Positions 54,959 to 64,000 of a stretch of 64,000 bases of DNA are shown here, in pieces (the first letter of the stretch is position 1; the number at the start of each line of letters is the position of its first letter). The DNA is from Obelidium mucronatum (taxonomy: Eukaryota; Chytridiomycota; Chytridiomycetes; Chytridiales; Chytriomycetaceae). A program made the position numbers and the translations under genes. The notes beneath the pieces are model-generated. The model did not search any database. It was not told where the DNA came from and saw only the letters and a list, made by a program, of their open reading frames with translations. The stretch lies in NCBI GenBank assembly GCA_025765595.1, contig JAIVFH010000067.1, positions 124,001-188,000 of the forward strand. Direction: 5' to 3'.

Positions 54959-56150
54959 GTTGGCCAAAGTTGGTTCAGAGTCGCGTTGGACTGTAATCAA
55001 GGCAACTGGCCCAGGCGAAATGTTACATGCCAATGTTACTGGCAAATTCGCGGACGGATTTTATTATAACGGTCAGGTGTACCATTATTTTCTAATCGTC
55101 GTGGATGATTTCTCGCGTTTTTCCTTCTTAAGGTTACTTCAACGCAAGTCGCATGCGTTAGCCGAACTATTAGTAGTGATGGCTTTAATTGAACAGACAA
55201 TGCAAAGACCAGTTCGTGTTTTGCAGATGGACAACGGAGAAATTGCAACCAACAATCGCTTCATAGAACTCTGCGAAGTTAGAGGGATTATGGTTGAGAC
55301 CATTGTGGTGGATTATCCACACATGGATGCAGTCGCTGAGCGGACTATTGGTCATGTGAAGAGTGTGTCTCGGACAATTCATATTCACGCGTCGTTCTCC
55401 AAAGAGCTTTGGGGATACGCAACCATCGTCGCTAACGATTTACGTGATTTATGGCCAAACCAGCACAATGACATGGAAAGTCCGTTCTTGCGCTATTATG
55501 GCATAAAACCTGAGATAGGTTATCATCGAGTCTTTGGGTGTAAAGTTCTTGTGCCTGTCTTCAAGAAGGGCAAGAAAGGAGAATTGTCAGCGGATGTAGC
55601 TACAAAGATTTACGTTGGACATCACTCTCCGTTGATTATAAGTTGCATCAACAATCATGGAATGCTGAGTTTTCACAGATTCCAAGATTGTACGTTTATG
55701 GAAACAGAGTTTCCTAAGTTGAAGTCTAAGACCGGACGCGTCGAAGACAAGAGTACTGAGTTGCAATTCCCGGAGGAAGCTCAGGAAGTCCTTACTGCAG
55801 AAGGAGAAAGAGATTTTCGCTCGGAGTTAGACGATACGTTAGCTCAAGCGGTAAATCTGCGCAAGCGAAGTTTATTAGAAGTCGCCCTGCCTGAAGAACA
55901 GGGGGAGGGAGATTCTGATAGCCTGACGCGAAGTGAGAGTCCTAGCATTATCCGTCAGTCGCGACGTAAACGTGCAAAGGATACGCGGTCGGAAAGCGCA
56001 TCGAGTACTGAGGAATCAGGTGGCGAAAGCGAAGATTCTCAGGAAGTAGACGAGGATTCTTCATCGGATTACGAGGACTCTCCCGAGAACCTAGGCTATC
56101 ATGCTATGTTCTGTCAGGCAGAGGTAATCAAAGGAAGAGATCCGATTTGA
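54930..56150 (+). pseudogene. Element A integrase with acidic linker
   Basis: Open frame of 406 codons. Integrase DDE core intact: Asp in IVVDDFSRF, Asp in LQMDNGEI, Glu in AVAERTIGHV. The copia C-terminal block follows (YHRVFGCKVLVPV, KIYVGHHS), then a Ser/Glu/Asp-rich linker ending at TGA 56150. Upstream and downstream Pol parts are out of frame, so it survives as an isolated domain. Confidence 0.8.
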
Positions 56151-57905
56151 GTTAGTAACTTGGTTGTTAATTCATCTTACGCAGTCGTTTGTTCCTATTT
56201 TTGAATACCCGGCGACTCTTGTATACTGCTTGAATGCGTCAAGCGAGTCCCCAAATGCTACTGAGTACACAAAGACTGTGGGCTTGGATTGGGATGGGAA
56301 GATTCCCTTAAGGCATAAAGATGTATACTTGACGGGGAATGTCAAAGAATGGTTGGATGCAGAAGACACGGAGCAGAGTACGCGAATATAGCAAATTATG
56401 GTACACACAATGAAATGCTTGAGCGTGACGTGCCTCCTGGAACAAAGATACTCCCCACTCAGGAAATCTACGCTGTGAAGAACGGGAAAGATTTGCCAGA
56501 GGGTAAGGTGGAGAAGTTCAAGATGCGCGTAGTAGTGCGAGGCTATGGGGTTAATTTCGTTGAGAGGTATTCCCCGGTAATCAAAATGACTACATTACGG
56601 TTCTTGATAGCGGCTGCTGCCTAGTTTGGACTCGGTCTATTCCTAGCGGATGCTTTGGGTGCGTATTTGAATGGAGTTCTGGACGTGATAGTCTATGTTC
56701 GACCGCCCCCGAGTTACAAGAAGAAAGGAGTAATTTGGTGTTTACTCAAAGGCTTATACGGCTTGAAGCAAGCTGGTCTGCTTTGGTATCGCAAGTTATG
56801 TTCAATCCTTGTCGAACTTGGTTTCTTGCAAACGTTCGCGGATCCTTGTTTATTCGTCAAAGTCGTTGATGGATTTACTATATGGGTCGCATTTTACGTT
56901 GATGATATTCTGATTGTTTGTCACAAATCGATTGTGGAGTCAATTGTCGCTGCGTTGAAGTCAAAAGTTGACGTCAAGTATCAGGGCCATTGTGAATATC
57001 ATTTGGGACTTGAACTAGAATATGCGTCAGATCGAAGTTATATCTTCATGCATCAGGCAAAGTACATGGAGCGTATCTTGAAACGATTCAAGATGGAGAA
57101 GTGTAGTGGGATCACTACCCCCATGGAGACTAGTGCTGATTATTCCGTTCAAAGAGATGATGAACAACCCTTGGATGCGTCAAAGTATGACTACAATTCG
57201 CTAATTGGTAGTATTATGTATCCTTGCGTTGTAAGTCGATTGGACATGTCGTTAAGTGTAAGCTTATGGGCACGTGCACTCGGGAAGCCAACTCTGCGTC
57301 ATTGGAAGGGTGCCAAACATATTCTGAAATATGTGAAGCATACTTACGATTTGGGCATTGTGTATCATCGTGCGCCGAATCCCGTTCCAAAGCAGATCCA
57401 TTTCGTTGGATTAACGGACGCGTCTGAACCGGACAGTGCGAGCCGGAAAGCTCAAACTTGTTGGATTTTCAAGTTTATGGGAAAATCTCCGGTCTCGTGG
57501 AGGTCTTGTAAGCAAGGACTTGTTACTGTGGATCAAACTGCAGCCGAACATGTTGCTTTCTATCAAGGATCTCTGGAAGTTCCATACCTGCTGGATTTGT
57601 GCAAAGATTTGAATATCGATGTGACAACGTCCTTGGCTATGTTCAGTGACAATACAGCTTTTGTTGAGCGAGTGCGAGAGAACAAAAGAACTGAAGCTAG
57701 CAAGTGGATGAACCGAAGGTATTGGAAGGTGCGGGAATTCTACGAAGAAGGTGTGATATTCCCCGCCCTTTGAACGATTCTGATATTGGAACCAAGCCGT
57801 TGGTCTGCCAAATCTTTGTCGGTCATCGAAGACGTACTGGTATGACATATTTACGTGTTCTCCGAGGAGAAGCGACTGAGAAACAGTTAGACGGTTGTTG
57901 ACCAT
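56151..57905 (+). pseudogene. Element A reverse transcriptase and RNase H
   Basis: The RT start is scrambled by frameshifts (56164-56400). It then reads KFKMRVVVRGYGVNFVERYS, a TAG at 56622-56624 in place of an expected sense codon, and resumes LADALGAYLNGVLD, LLKGLYGLKQAGLLWY, FYVDDILIV (YVDD box). RNase H landmarks: VGLTDASEPDS, TAAEHVAFYQ, FSDNTAFVE. A last frameshift near 57765 precedes the Pol tail (NDSDIGTKPLVCQIF..) ending about 57900. The enzyme core is recognisable but not expressible as one protein. Confidence 0.82.
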
Positions 57906-58012
57906 ACTTTGCTCGGATGTTGTATCGGGGGAGTTTATCTAGACAGGCAGCTTTAATTGAAGTCTATTTAAATAAAGTCCAGTTTATTGTTCAGAACTGG
58001 GGGAGTGTTAGA

Positions 58013-58042
58013 TGTTGTAGAGGGACTGGAAGCGGTGCTGGT
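58013..58042 (-). repeat. Element B LTR 3 (30-bp terminal remnant)
   Basis: Only the last ~30 bp of the LTR, ending CCCTCTACAACA on the minus strand, joined directly to integrase sequence. Confidence 0.75.
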
Positions 58043-59640
58043 TCATGGTGCTTTGCATTGATATAGGAAAGTCCTGGCCATCTTGCTCAAGGTTTGAATT
58101 GTCCGTTCGGGTCCTCCATCCATTTGGTGCTGCTCTGGTATTCCTGGCTCGAATGAGATGTTGTTGAGTTCACAATATTTCATGAATGCTGGAGATCTTC
58201 CTAGTTCTCCTGGGTCCATTCGCATCCGTTTTGTGGTAAGTTGGTATTTTGTTATCGTCTTTTGATGAAGTCGAATAGCCCAAACTAAGGCTTCATCTTT
58301 GTGTTCAAGTAGCGCAACGTCAGATCTTTTCGAACCATAATCGTTCATTACTAGCGCGTATGGGTATTTTCCGAGATGTGGCGGTTTGATTTCGACAACG
58401 TCGAATCCGAGTTGTTCACCAGGTAAATGCTTCTTTGGATCTGACTTAAATGGTTGCTTATTTGTTTTACAACTTTCGCAGGAATCGCATGGCATTGGCT
58501 TCGGCGGAAATGGAATTGGATGTAGGTCGCTTGAAGTATGATGACGCTGCATGTATCTGAGTCTCGCGTCACTGGCATGTCCAAATATGCGATGTCGGAG
58601 CTCATAATCCAGTAAGTCATTTAACATTTGACGCGATGCTCTTTCTAACTGTCCTTTGCTCAATTCCCTTAGACGCATGTTCTGAAGTTTGGCTGAAAGT
58701 AGGGAATGGAACTGACGCGACTGATTGGATGGAATGGGATGATTGCGTACTGGAAGAAAGTGGAGTCCATTCCTCTTTACACATTGGAATAGTGGTTGAT
58801 GCGGTCCCAAGTCTGATGATGGATGGGACTTAAAGATGTAACCGGGAAGTCCTCTTGAAGATTGAAAGTGAAGTCAAGCGTCTTCAAGGTCATTGGTTCC
58901 AATGAGGTGAGTTACTATCTTTGGAGTGAGGCACGCGTCTTTGATTAACAACGCGTATCCATTTTCTAGAATGATGACTGCGTCTCCAGTTCCAGTGATT
59001 TGAAGTGGAGTTCCATCTTCGTCGGCGGTACCAGAGGTTCGGCTACACGGAGTAAAAGAGACAAAATAATCCGTGGTCTTCAAGCAAGTCTTTCGGCAAC
59101 CTCCATCAATGACAAAGACAAACTTAGTGTTTGTTGGCTGAAACTGGTACAGGAGTTTTGGTGTTTCCTTGATACTGGTAAGTGTTTCAGTGTTGTTGTA
59201 TAATGTAATGAATTCTTCTAATGACTTATCATTCGCAGGGGGGACTGCGTCTGGCTGTGACAAGACCATATTCTCATCACAGGCCCCCCCGGTGCGGAAC
59301 GCCCTCTTTACTTCGTCATAGAGTTGATTGTAGTTATTTGGATCCAGAATATCTTTGGGAGCTGGGTCAATCCTCGAAGGTAAACTGAACTTTGTTTTTG
59401 ATGTTGTTGTATTTGTTGATTTTGCTGATTGTTTCCATTGTAGGGTACGTTCAGCTTTGCGGAGTTGCGGTTGCATGTTATGATGGATGATAGAATCAGG
59501 AACGGCTTTGAGTTTCCGTCGCTTCTTCTTAGTGGTAGCAGTAGTAGTTGAAGGTATTTGATTTTCTTCTTCTTCCATTTGTTGTGACGCTGATGTATTG
59601 ATGACTTGAGTTATAGGTGGCGCGTCAACTTCAAGTCCAT
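58043..59640 (-). pseudogene. Element B unit 2: protease and integrase (truncated)
   Basis: Homologous to unit 1. Protease FVFVIDGGCRKTC present. A TGA replaces the GGA codon of unit 1 near 58871-58873. The integrase keeps Asp, Asp and Glu (GGPERTIQTL) but ends at FLYQCKAP, where sequence jumps into the last 30 bp of an LTR. Confidence 0.8.
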
Positions 59641-59652
59641 CTTTCGGCCAAC

Positions 59653-61131
59653 TTATTGCTGGCCCCGGTAAAAACCCGCAGGAACCATAGTACCAGACCC
59701 AGAAGCTAAGTTATTTGCCTGGGTATTTATAGTGTTTATGGTTTGCTGATCATTGATAACTGTAGGTTGCTGCTGGAATGAAACTGTAGGTTGTTGTTGT
59801 GCAGCGGGTGGTAGTGGGAGTTGTTGTTGCGGAACCATCAGTGATTGTTGTTGATAGTATACGGGTTGCTGCCATTGATAGTTGTCGAAAGGAGCGTTGA
59901 ACAATGTGTTTTGCGGCTTTGAAAGTAGTTGTTGGATCAGCGGATGTTTGACAATGTCATTGCGGATCCTGTTTGGTGGCAGCAGCGGCTTCCCCTGAGG
60001 GAATGGAAGTAGCGCGTTGAATGCATAGTCCTGGGACTTGAAGCATTGAACGTGAAAGTGATTGCCCCCGCAAGTTTTGCAAGGACTTGGAGGTTGTTGA
60101 GTTGTAAACTCTAAGGCGTGTAAGCGGTGAGTGGGTTGGTTACTATTAACAGGAAATTGTCTTCCCTGATTAACGTATCCTCCCCTATTAGAGTTCCCGC
60201 CTCCACGATTCCACTGGGTGTTCTGAGCTGGATAAGGTCCGGGACGACCGCTCGCGTTGTTGTAGCTTCCGCGACCACGGCCTCTACCACGTCCACGGAA
60301 ACCTCCTCGCCCAGTCCCATTGGAGTTAAAGTTGCTGCTTCCATTGGGTTGTCCACTTCCAAGGAGCAAGGCAAAATCACTAGCGGTCTTCTTTGGTTTG
60401 AAGCCGATGTTCTTCTCAGTTTCCAGAAGTTCCTTCAAGAGATCACTGAGGTTTGTCATATCAAGACTTTTGATTCTTTGAATTTGATGACCAAAAGACT
60501 GTTTATAGAGTGCGTCAATAACATGGTTGATGACTTCAGGGAGATTGACAAATGGACGAAATGCGGCATTGGTTGGGTCAGCACGCATTTTGGTAAGAAT
60601 ATTTGAGAATCGATTGTAGTATTCACTAATTGATTCATGTGACAGATGTTGAAGTGTAATCCACTCTTTGATGGTTTCCTTCATATCGGTCCTAGTTTGT
60701 GCATTGTAGTAGGTCTGGAGGTTTCGAATCCAGGTACGTGCACATTTGGTGTTTTGCTGACAAATATTCAATAGGTCAGCTGAGATATTCCACTTGATGA
60801 TACGTTGCATCATCTTGTTATTCGCATATGACCCTGGACAAGTATTGGGAACATTGGTCAGCTGAAGAACCCATGGATCGTTCGGGTCTTCATGATTATC
60901 CCAGACTGCAAGTTCAAGTAACTGTGGATCATCAGTAATAGCGCCATTTGGACCATAAGGGACCAAGTAGTTGTTGACATTATCATCATGGGATTCTGGA
61001 TCGAGACGAATGGTGTGGAGAACGTTGTGTTGGGCTGCAACACCTTCAATGTCATCAACCCACTGGTGGAAATCGCTGATGTTATCATGGTCAAGCGTAA
61101 AAGTTGTTTTCAAGTTGTTGTTGGTTGTCAT
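59653..61131 (-). CDS. Element B Gag (complete)
   Basis: 492-residue intact frame starting MTTNNNLKTTFTLDHDN. The capsid-like region has EWITLQHLSHESISEYYNRF, a UBN2/copia-Gag hallmark. An RGG-type stretch (GRGGFRGRGRGRGRGSYNN) precedes a canonical CX2CX4HX4C knuckle (CKTCGGNHFHVQC), and the C-terminus is Gln/Pro-rich. The protease frame lies at -1 relative to gag, as expected for -1 frameshift expression. It could still be translated if transcribed from LTR 2. Confidence 0.82.
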   Translation of the reverse strand: MTTNNNLKTTFTLDHDNISDFHQWVDDIEGVAAQHNVLHTIRLDPESHDDNVNNYLVPYGPNGAITDDPQLLELAVWDNHEDPNDPWVLQLTNVPNTCPGSYANNKMMQRIIKWNISADLLNICQQNTKCARTWIRNLQTYYNAQTRTDMKETIKEWITLQHLSHESISEYYNRFSNILTKMRADPTNAAFRPFVNLPEVINHVIDALYKQSFGHQIQRIKSLDMTNLSDLLKELLETEKNIGFKPKKTASDFALLLGSGQPNGSSNFNSNGTGRGGFRGRGRGRGRGSYNNASGRPGPYPAQNTQWNRGGGNSNRGGYVNQGRQFPVNSNQPTHRLHALEFTTQQPPSPCKTCGGNHFHVQCFKSQDYAFNALLPFPQGKPLLPPNRIRNDIVKHPLIQQLLSKPQNTLFNAPFDNYQWQQPVYYQQQSLMVPQQQLPLPPAAQQQPTVSFQQQPTVINDQQTINTINTQANNLASGSGTMVPAGFYRGQQ

Positions 61132-61415
61132 TTTTAGTTGAAGTCAGAAAAAATTTTGAGGCGTAGTAGTTGGGGGTTGGTTGAGTTTCAAGTGTTTCAA
61201 GTAGTAGAAGGTTGTAGTTGTTGTAGCAGAATAAACTGGTTTTAATAAGTAGATTTAGATGTTTGTAGTAGAGTTAGAAGCTGTAGCGGCTTTGGTAGTA
61301 GCGGCTGAGGTGCTTGTGTAACAGTAAATGCTTGAACGTTCCGGCTTTTTAAGGGTTCCCTGACTAATTGGTACAGGAAAATTTAACAGATGTTGAGTAA
61401 TAAGACTTCTTAATC

Positions 61416-61557
61416 TGTTGTAGAGGGACTGGAAGCGGTGCTGGTTCTGTAGACAGGTGAGCTGATCGTTGTGGACACTAGAGAGATTTTGGAGAGAATT
61501 CTTAAACTTTATTTCCAAACATGGAGCTTGCAACATGAGTTTCATGTGCCTCCAACA
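61416..61557 (-). repeat. Element B LTR 2 (middle)
   Basis: 142 bp, near-identical to LTR 1. It is followed on the minus strand by GATTAAGA, as LTR 1 is. Confidence 0.85.
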
Positions 61558-63206
61558 CAAATGCGTATCCCCAATATTCTAATGGCGCTTTGCATTGATA
61601 TAGGAAAGTCCTAGCCATCTTGCTCAAGGTTTGAATTGTCCTTTTGGGTCCTCCATCCATTTGGTGCTGTTCCGGTATTCCTGGCTCAAATGAAATGTTG
61701 TTGAGTTCGCAATATTTCATGAATGCTGGAGATCTTCCTAGTTCTCCTGGATCCATTCGCATCCGTTTCGTGGTAAGTTGATATTTTGTTATTGTCTTTT
61801 GATGAAGTCGGATAGCCCACACTAATGCTTCATCTTTGTGTTCAAGTAGCGCGACGTCAGACCTCTTCGAACCATAATCATTCATCACAAGCGCGTATGG
61901 ATATTTTCCAAGGTGTGGCGGTTTGATTTCAACGACGTCAAATCCGAGTTGTTCACCAGGTAAATGCTTTTTCGGATCTGATTTAAATGGTTGCTTATTC
62001 GTTTTACAATTTTCGCAGGAATCGCATGGCATTGGCTTGGGCGGAAATTGAATTGGATGTAGGTCGCTTGAAGTATGATGACGCTGCATGTATCTGAGTC
62101 TCGCGTTGCTAGCATGTCCAAAGATTTGGTGTCGAAGTTCATAATCCAGTAAGTCGTTTAACATTTGACGCAAAGCTCTTTCTAATTGTCCTTTGCTTAA
62201 TTCTCTTAGACGCATATTCTGGAGTTTGGCTGAAAGTAGCGAATGGAACTGACGCGACTGATTGGATGGGATGGGGTGATTGCGTACTGGGAGAAAATGG
62301 AGTCCATTTTGTTTGACGCATTGGAATAGTGGTTGATGCGGTCCTAAGTCTGATGATGGATGGGACTTGAAGATGTAACCGGGAAGTCCTCTTGAAGATT
62401 GGAAGTGAAGTCCAGCGTCTTCAAGGTCATTGGTTCCAATGAGGTGAGTTACTATCTTTGGAGTGAGGCACGCGTCTTTGATTAACAACGCGTATCCATT
62501 TTCTAGAATGATGACTGCGTCTCCAATTCCAGTGATTTGAAGTGGAGTTCCATCTTCGTCGGCGGTACCGGAGGTTTGGCTACACGGAGTAAAAGAGACA
62601 AAATAATCCGTGGTCTTCAAGCAAGTCTTTCGGCAACCTCCATCAATGACGAAGACAAACTTAATGTTTGTTGGCTGAAACTGGTACAGGAGTTTTGGTG
62701 TTTCCTTGATACTGGTAAGTGTTTCAGTGTTGTTGTATAATGTAATGAATTCTTCTAATGACTTATCATTTGCAGGGGGGACTGCGACTGGCTGTGACAA
62801 GACCATGTTCTCATCACAGGCCCCCCCGGTGCGGAACGTCCTCTTTACTTCGTCATAGAGTTGATTGTAGTTATTTGAATCCAGAATATCTTCGGGAGCT
62901 GGGTCAATCCTCGAAGGTAAACTGAACTTTGTTTTTGATGTTGTTGTATTTGTTGGTTTTGCTGAATGTTTCCATTGTAGGGTACGTTCGGCTTTGCGGA
63001 GTTGCGGTTGAATGTTTTGATGGATGATAGAATCGGGAACGGCTTTATCTTTCCGTCGCTTCTTCTTAGTGGTAGTAGTAGTAGTTGAAGGCATGTGATT
63101 TTCATCTTCTTCCATTTGCTGTGACGCTGATGTATTGATGACTTGAGTTATAGGTGGCGCGTCAACTTCAAGTCCATCTTTCGGCCAACTTAGTGCTGGT
63201 ACTCTT
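61558..63206 (-). pseudogene. Element B unit 1: protease and integrase
   Basis: Continuous minus-strand frame of about 540 codons. Basic N-terminal region (TKKKRRKDKAVPDS); protease motif FVFVIDGGCRKTC (Asp-Gly-Gly). Pre-integrase HHCC follows: ELRHQIFGHAS and CDSCENCKTNKQPF. The integrase has Asp in GFDVVEI and Asp in RMRMDPGELG, but the third acid is replaced: GGPKRTIQTL, where unit 2 has GGPERTIQTL. The frame runs into LTR 2 right after PLEYWGYAFVL. Gag is deleted: LTR 1 joins directly to the gag/protease boundary. Confidence 0.8.
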
Positions 63207-63210
63207 AATC

Positions 63211-63352
63211 TGTTGTAGAGGGACTGGAAGCGGTGCTGGTTCTGTAGACAGGTAAGCTGATCGTTGTGGTCACTAGAGAGATTTTGGAGAGAATTCTTAA
63301 ACTTTATTCCCAAACATGGAGCTTGCAACATGAGTTTCATGTGCCTCCAACA
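63211..63352 (-). repeat. Element B LTR 1 (upstream end)
   Basis: 142 bp; abuts TSD TTAGA at 63353. Confidence 0.85.
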
Positions 63353-63357
63353 TTAGA

Positions 63358-63643
63358 ATCTGTAGGCGTGCGGAGCATGGCCTTAGAGTTCTTAGGAAAC
63401 ACCCCCGTGTTTCAGAGTTCTGAAGGTATAAATAGGAGGAAATGTCCTTCACCGGAAGAGGGGACGAACATGTGGAGAAGTGTGCGTGTGCACGATACTT
63501 CACCCTTGTCACTTCTGCGGAAGTAAGCTCGTGCGCGAGCGACGTCCACCGCCCCTTCTCCTGAGAGTCATAAGCTGCCTCTTAGCCATACAACATCTAG
63601 TGGCTGTGATCGTCCGGTGCTGCGTCACCTACCGATTATGATA
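63358..63643 (+). repeat. 3' LTR of element A, main part
   Basis: 286 bp continuing the 7 bp at 58006-58012; ends at TSD TCCAG (63644-63648). Confidence 0.9.
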
Positions 63644-63648
63644 TCCAG

Positions 63649-64000
63649 TTGCTTGCCGTCTTTCAACTGGTGCCGGGTTTGGTCGTGGTCGTTTTTGTTC
63701 CTGTTGTCTTTCCATTGTTGGTGCTGCTCCGGTCCTCCCCTTCTTTTCCGCCAGCATCATTACTTCCTCCGTTGAACCCACTTCGTTGATATTGATCCTG
63801 TCTTGAAGGTGTTGTGGAAGAAGGTTCATGTATTGCTGTTTGCTGATTTTCTTTGAAGTTTTTCTCAAGCGGGAGTTGATGCGGTTATTGAAGGTGATTA
63901 CCGATTCGCTTTCCTTCATCTTTTTGCTGCATAGGTCAAAGAAGATTTGTTCGTCGACGTCTTCGATAGCGATTTGGATGGTTGTTGCGAGTAGCTGCGT
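63649..64000 (-). pseudogene. Element C Gag, N-terminal side (partial at window edge)
   Basis: Minus frame entering from the right edge: MKESESVITFNNRINSRLRK, LLPQHLQDRININEV, MMLAEKKGRTG, then a basic Arg/Pro/Gln-rich stretch ending at the insertion point of element A. Typical retrotransposon Gag capsid/hinge layout. Confidence 0.65.

Larger units (their letters stand above)
58013..63352 (-). mobile_element. Copia-like composite element B (minus strand), three LTRs
   Basis: Inserted in the 3' LTR of element A; TSD TTAGA at 58008-58012 and 63353-63357. Read on the minus strand: LTR (63352-63211), protease-integrase unit 1, LTR (61557-61416), gag, protease-integrase unit 2, and a truncated LTR end (about 58042-58013). 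No RT or RNase H anywhere. The two full LTRs are 142 bp each, TGTTGG..CTACAACA on the minus strand, with 3 differences by hand count. Confidence 0.88.
52055..63643 (+). mobile_element. Copia element A (plus strand), interrupted by element B
   Basis: Ty1/copia element: 5' LTR 52055-52347, internal region to 58005, 3' LTR in two parts (58006-58012 and 63358-63643, the TTAGA at 63353-63357 being the duplicated target of element B). Both LTRs are 293 bp and differ at 4 positions by hand count. A purine-rich PPT (AACTGGGGGAG) abuts the 3' LTR. TSD is TCCAG. Order gag, PR, INT, RT, RNase H is that of copia elements. Confidence 0.92.
47938..64000 (-). mobile_element. Gypsy element C (minus strand), interrupted by element A
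   Basis: Minus-strand Ty3/gypsy chromovirus. Gag begins beyond the right window edge. It is split at 52055/63643 by copia element A with duplicated target TCCAG (52050-52054 and 63644-63648). Protease, RT, RNase H, integrase and chromodomain follow down to 47938. Removing A rejoins Gag residues ..ERRQATG and TGPPAKGCQTHP. No 3' LTR was found next to 47938. Confidence 0.85.

Noticed and set aside
1..64000. CRISPR arrays, prokaryotic operons, ribosome binding sites or rRNA genes
   Set aside because: The DNA is fungal with introns; no spaced direct repeats of CRISPR type and no rRNA segments were seen.

Overview
The window comes from a fungus, most likely a zoosporic (chytrid-type) species. It holds Zn2Cys6 transcription factors, many short introns (about 45-120 nt, GT-AG) and chromodomain Ty3/gypsy and Ty1/copia retrotransposons. 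Beside these sit gene types unusual in Dikarya but plausible in flagellated fungi: guanylate cyclases with full catalytic residues, a rhodopsin-like 7TM receptor and an EDR1/ARMC3-type domain protein. The lineage is inferred from gene content only.

Layout. (1) 1-4360: a 5'-partial Zn2Cys6 regulator, a dead paralogue, and a truncated copy of a WW-domain gene carried along by duplication. (2) 4361-13560: transposon territory with two PIF/Harbinger-type transposase remnants, a 5'-truncated Ty3/gypsy chromovirus with its 3' LTR, and a 1.3-kb foldback element with long inverted arms. (3) 13560-36807: a compact gene-rich block. It encodes an intact Zn2Cys6 regulator, a double-WW protein, a UBA/CRAL-TRIO/SNAP-25-like fusion, an EDR1-domain protein, two paralogous guanylate cyclases flanking a triple-KH protein, a small GPI-type cell-wall protein, an arrestin-like/SH3 protein, Clp1, a 7TM receptor and the octanoyltransferase Lip2. 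(4) 37008-40910: two more Zn2Cys6 paralogues, one dead and one intact. (5) 40911-64000: retroelement graveyard with a DNA-transposon remnant, a copia remnant in two opposed halves, a solo gypsy LTR with target-site duplication, and a three-level nest. In the nest, a minus-strand gypsy (C) is interrupted in gag by a plus-strand copia (A, TSD TCCAG), whose own 3' LTR is interrupted by a minus-strand copia-like composite (B, TSD TTAGA).

How genes relate. The five Zn2Cys6 paralogues share one architecture and one intron position; copies 3 and 5 are intact, 2 and 4 are broken, and copy 1 is the most diverged. The two cyclases share exon phases but differ by five introns. Cyclases, 7TM receptor, arrestin-like and Sec14/SNARE-type proteins are signalling and trafficking components, but nothing in the sequence shows they form one pathway. 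Exon models were assembled by hand from splice consensus, frame continuity and paralogue comparison. The cyclase, EDR1, KH, Clp1, Lip2 and arrestin models close in frame, which supports them.
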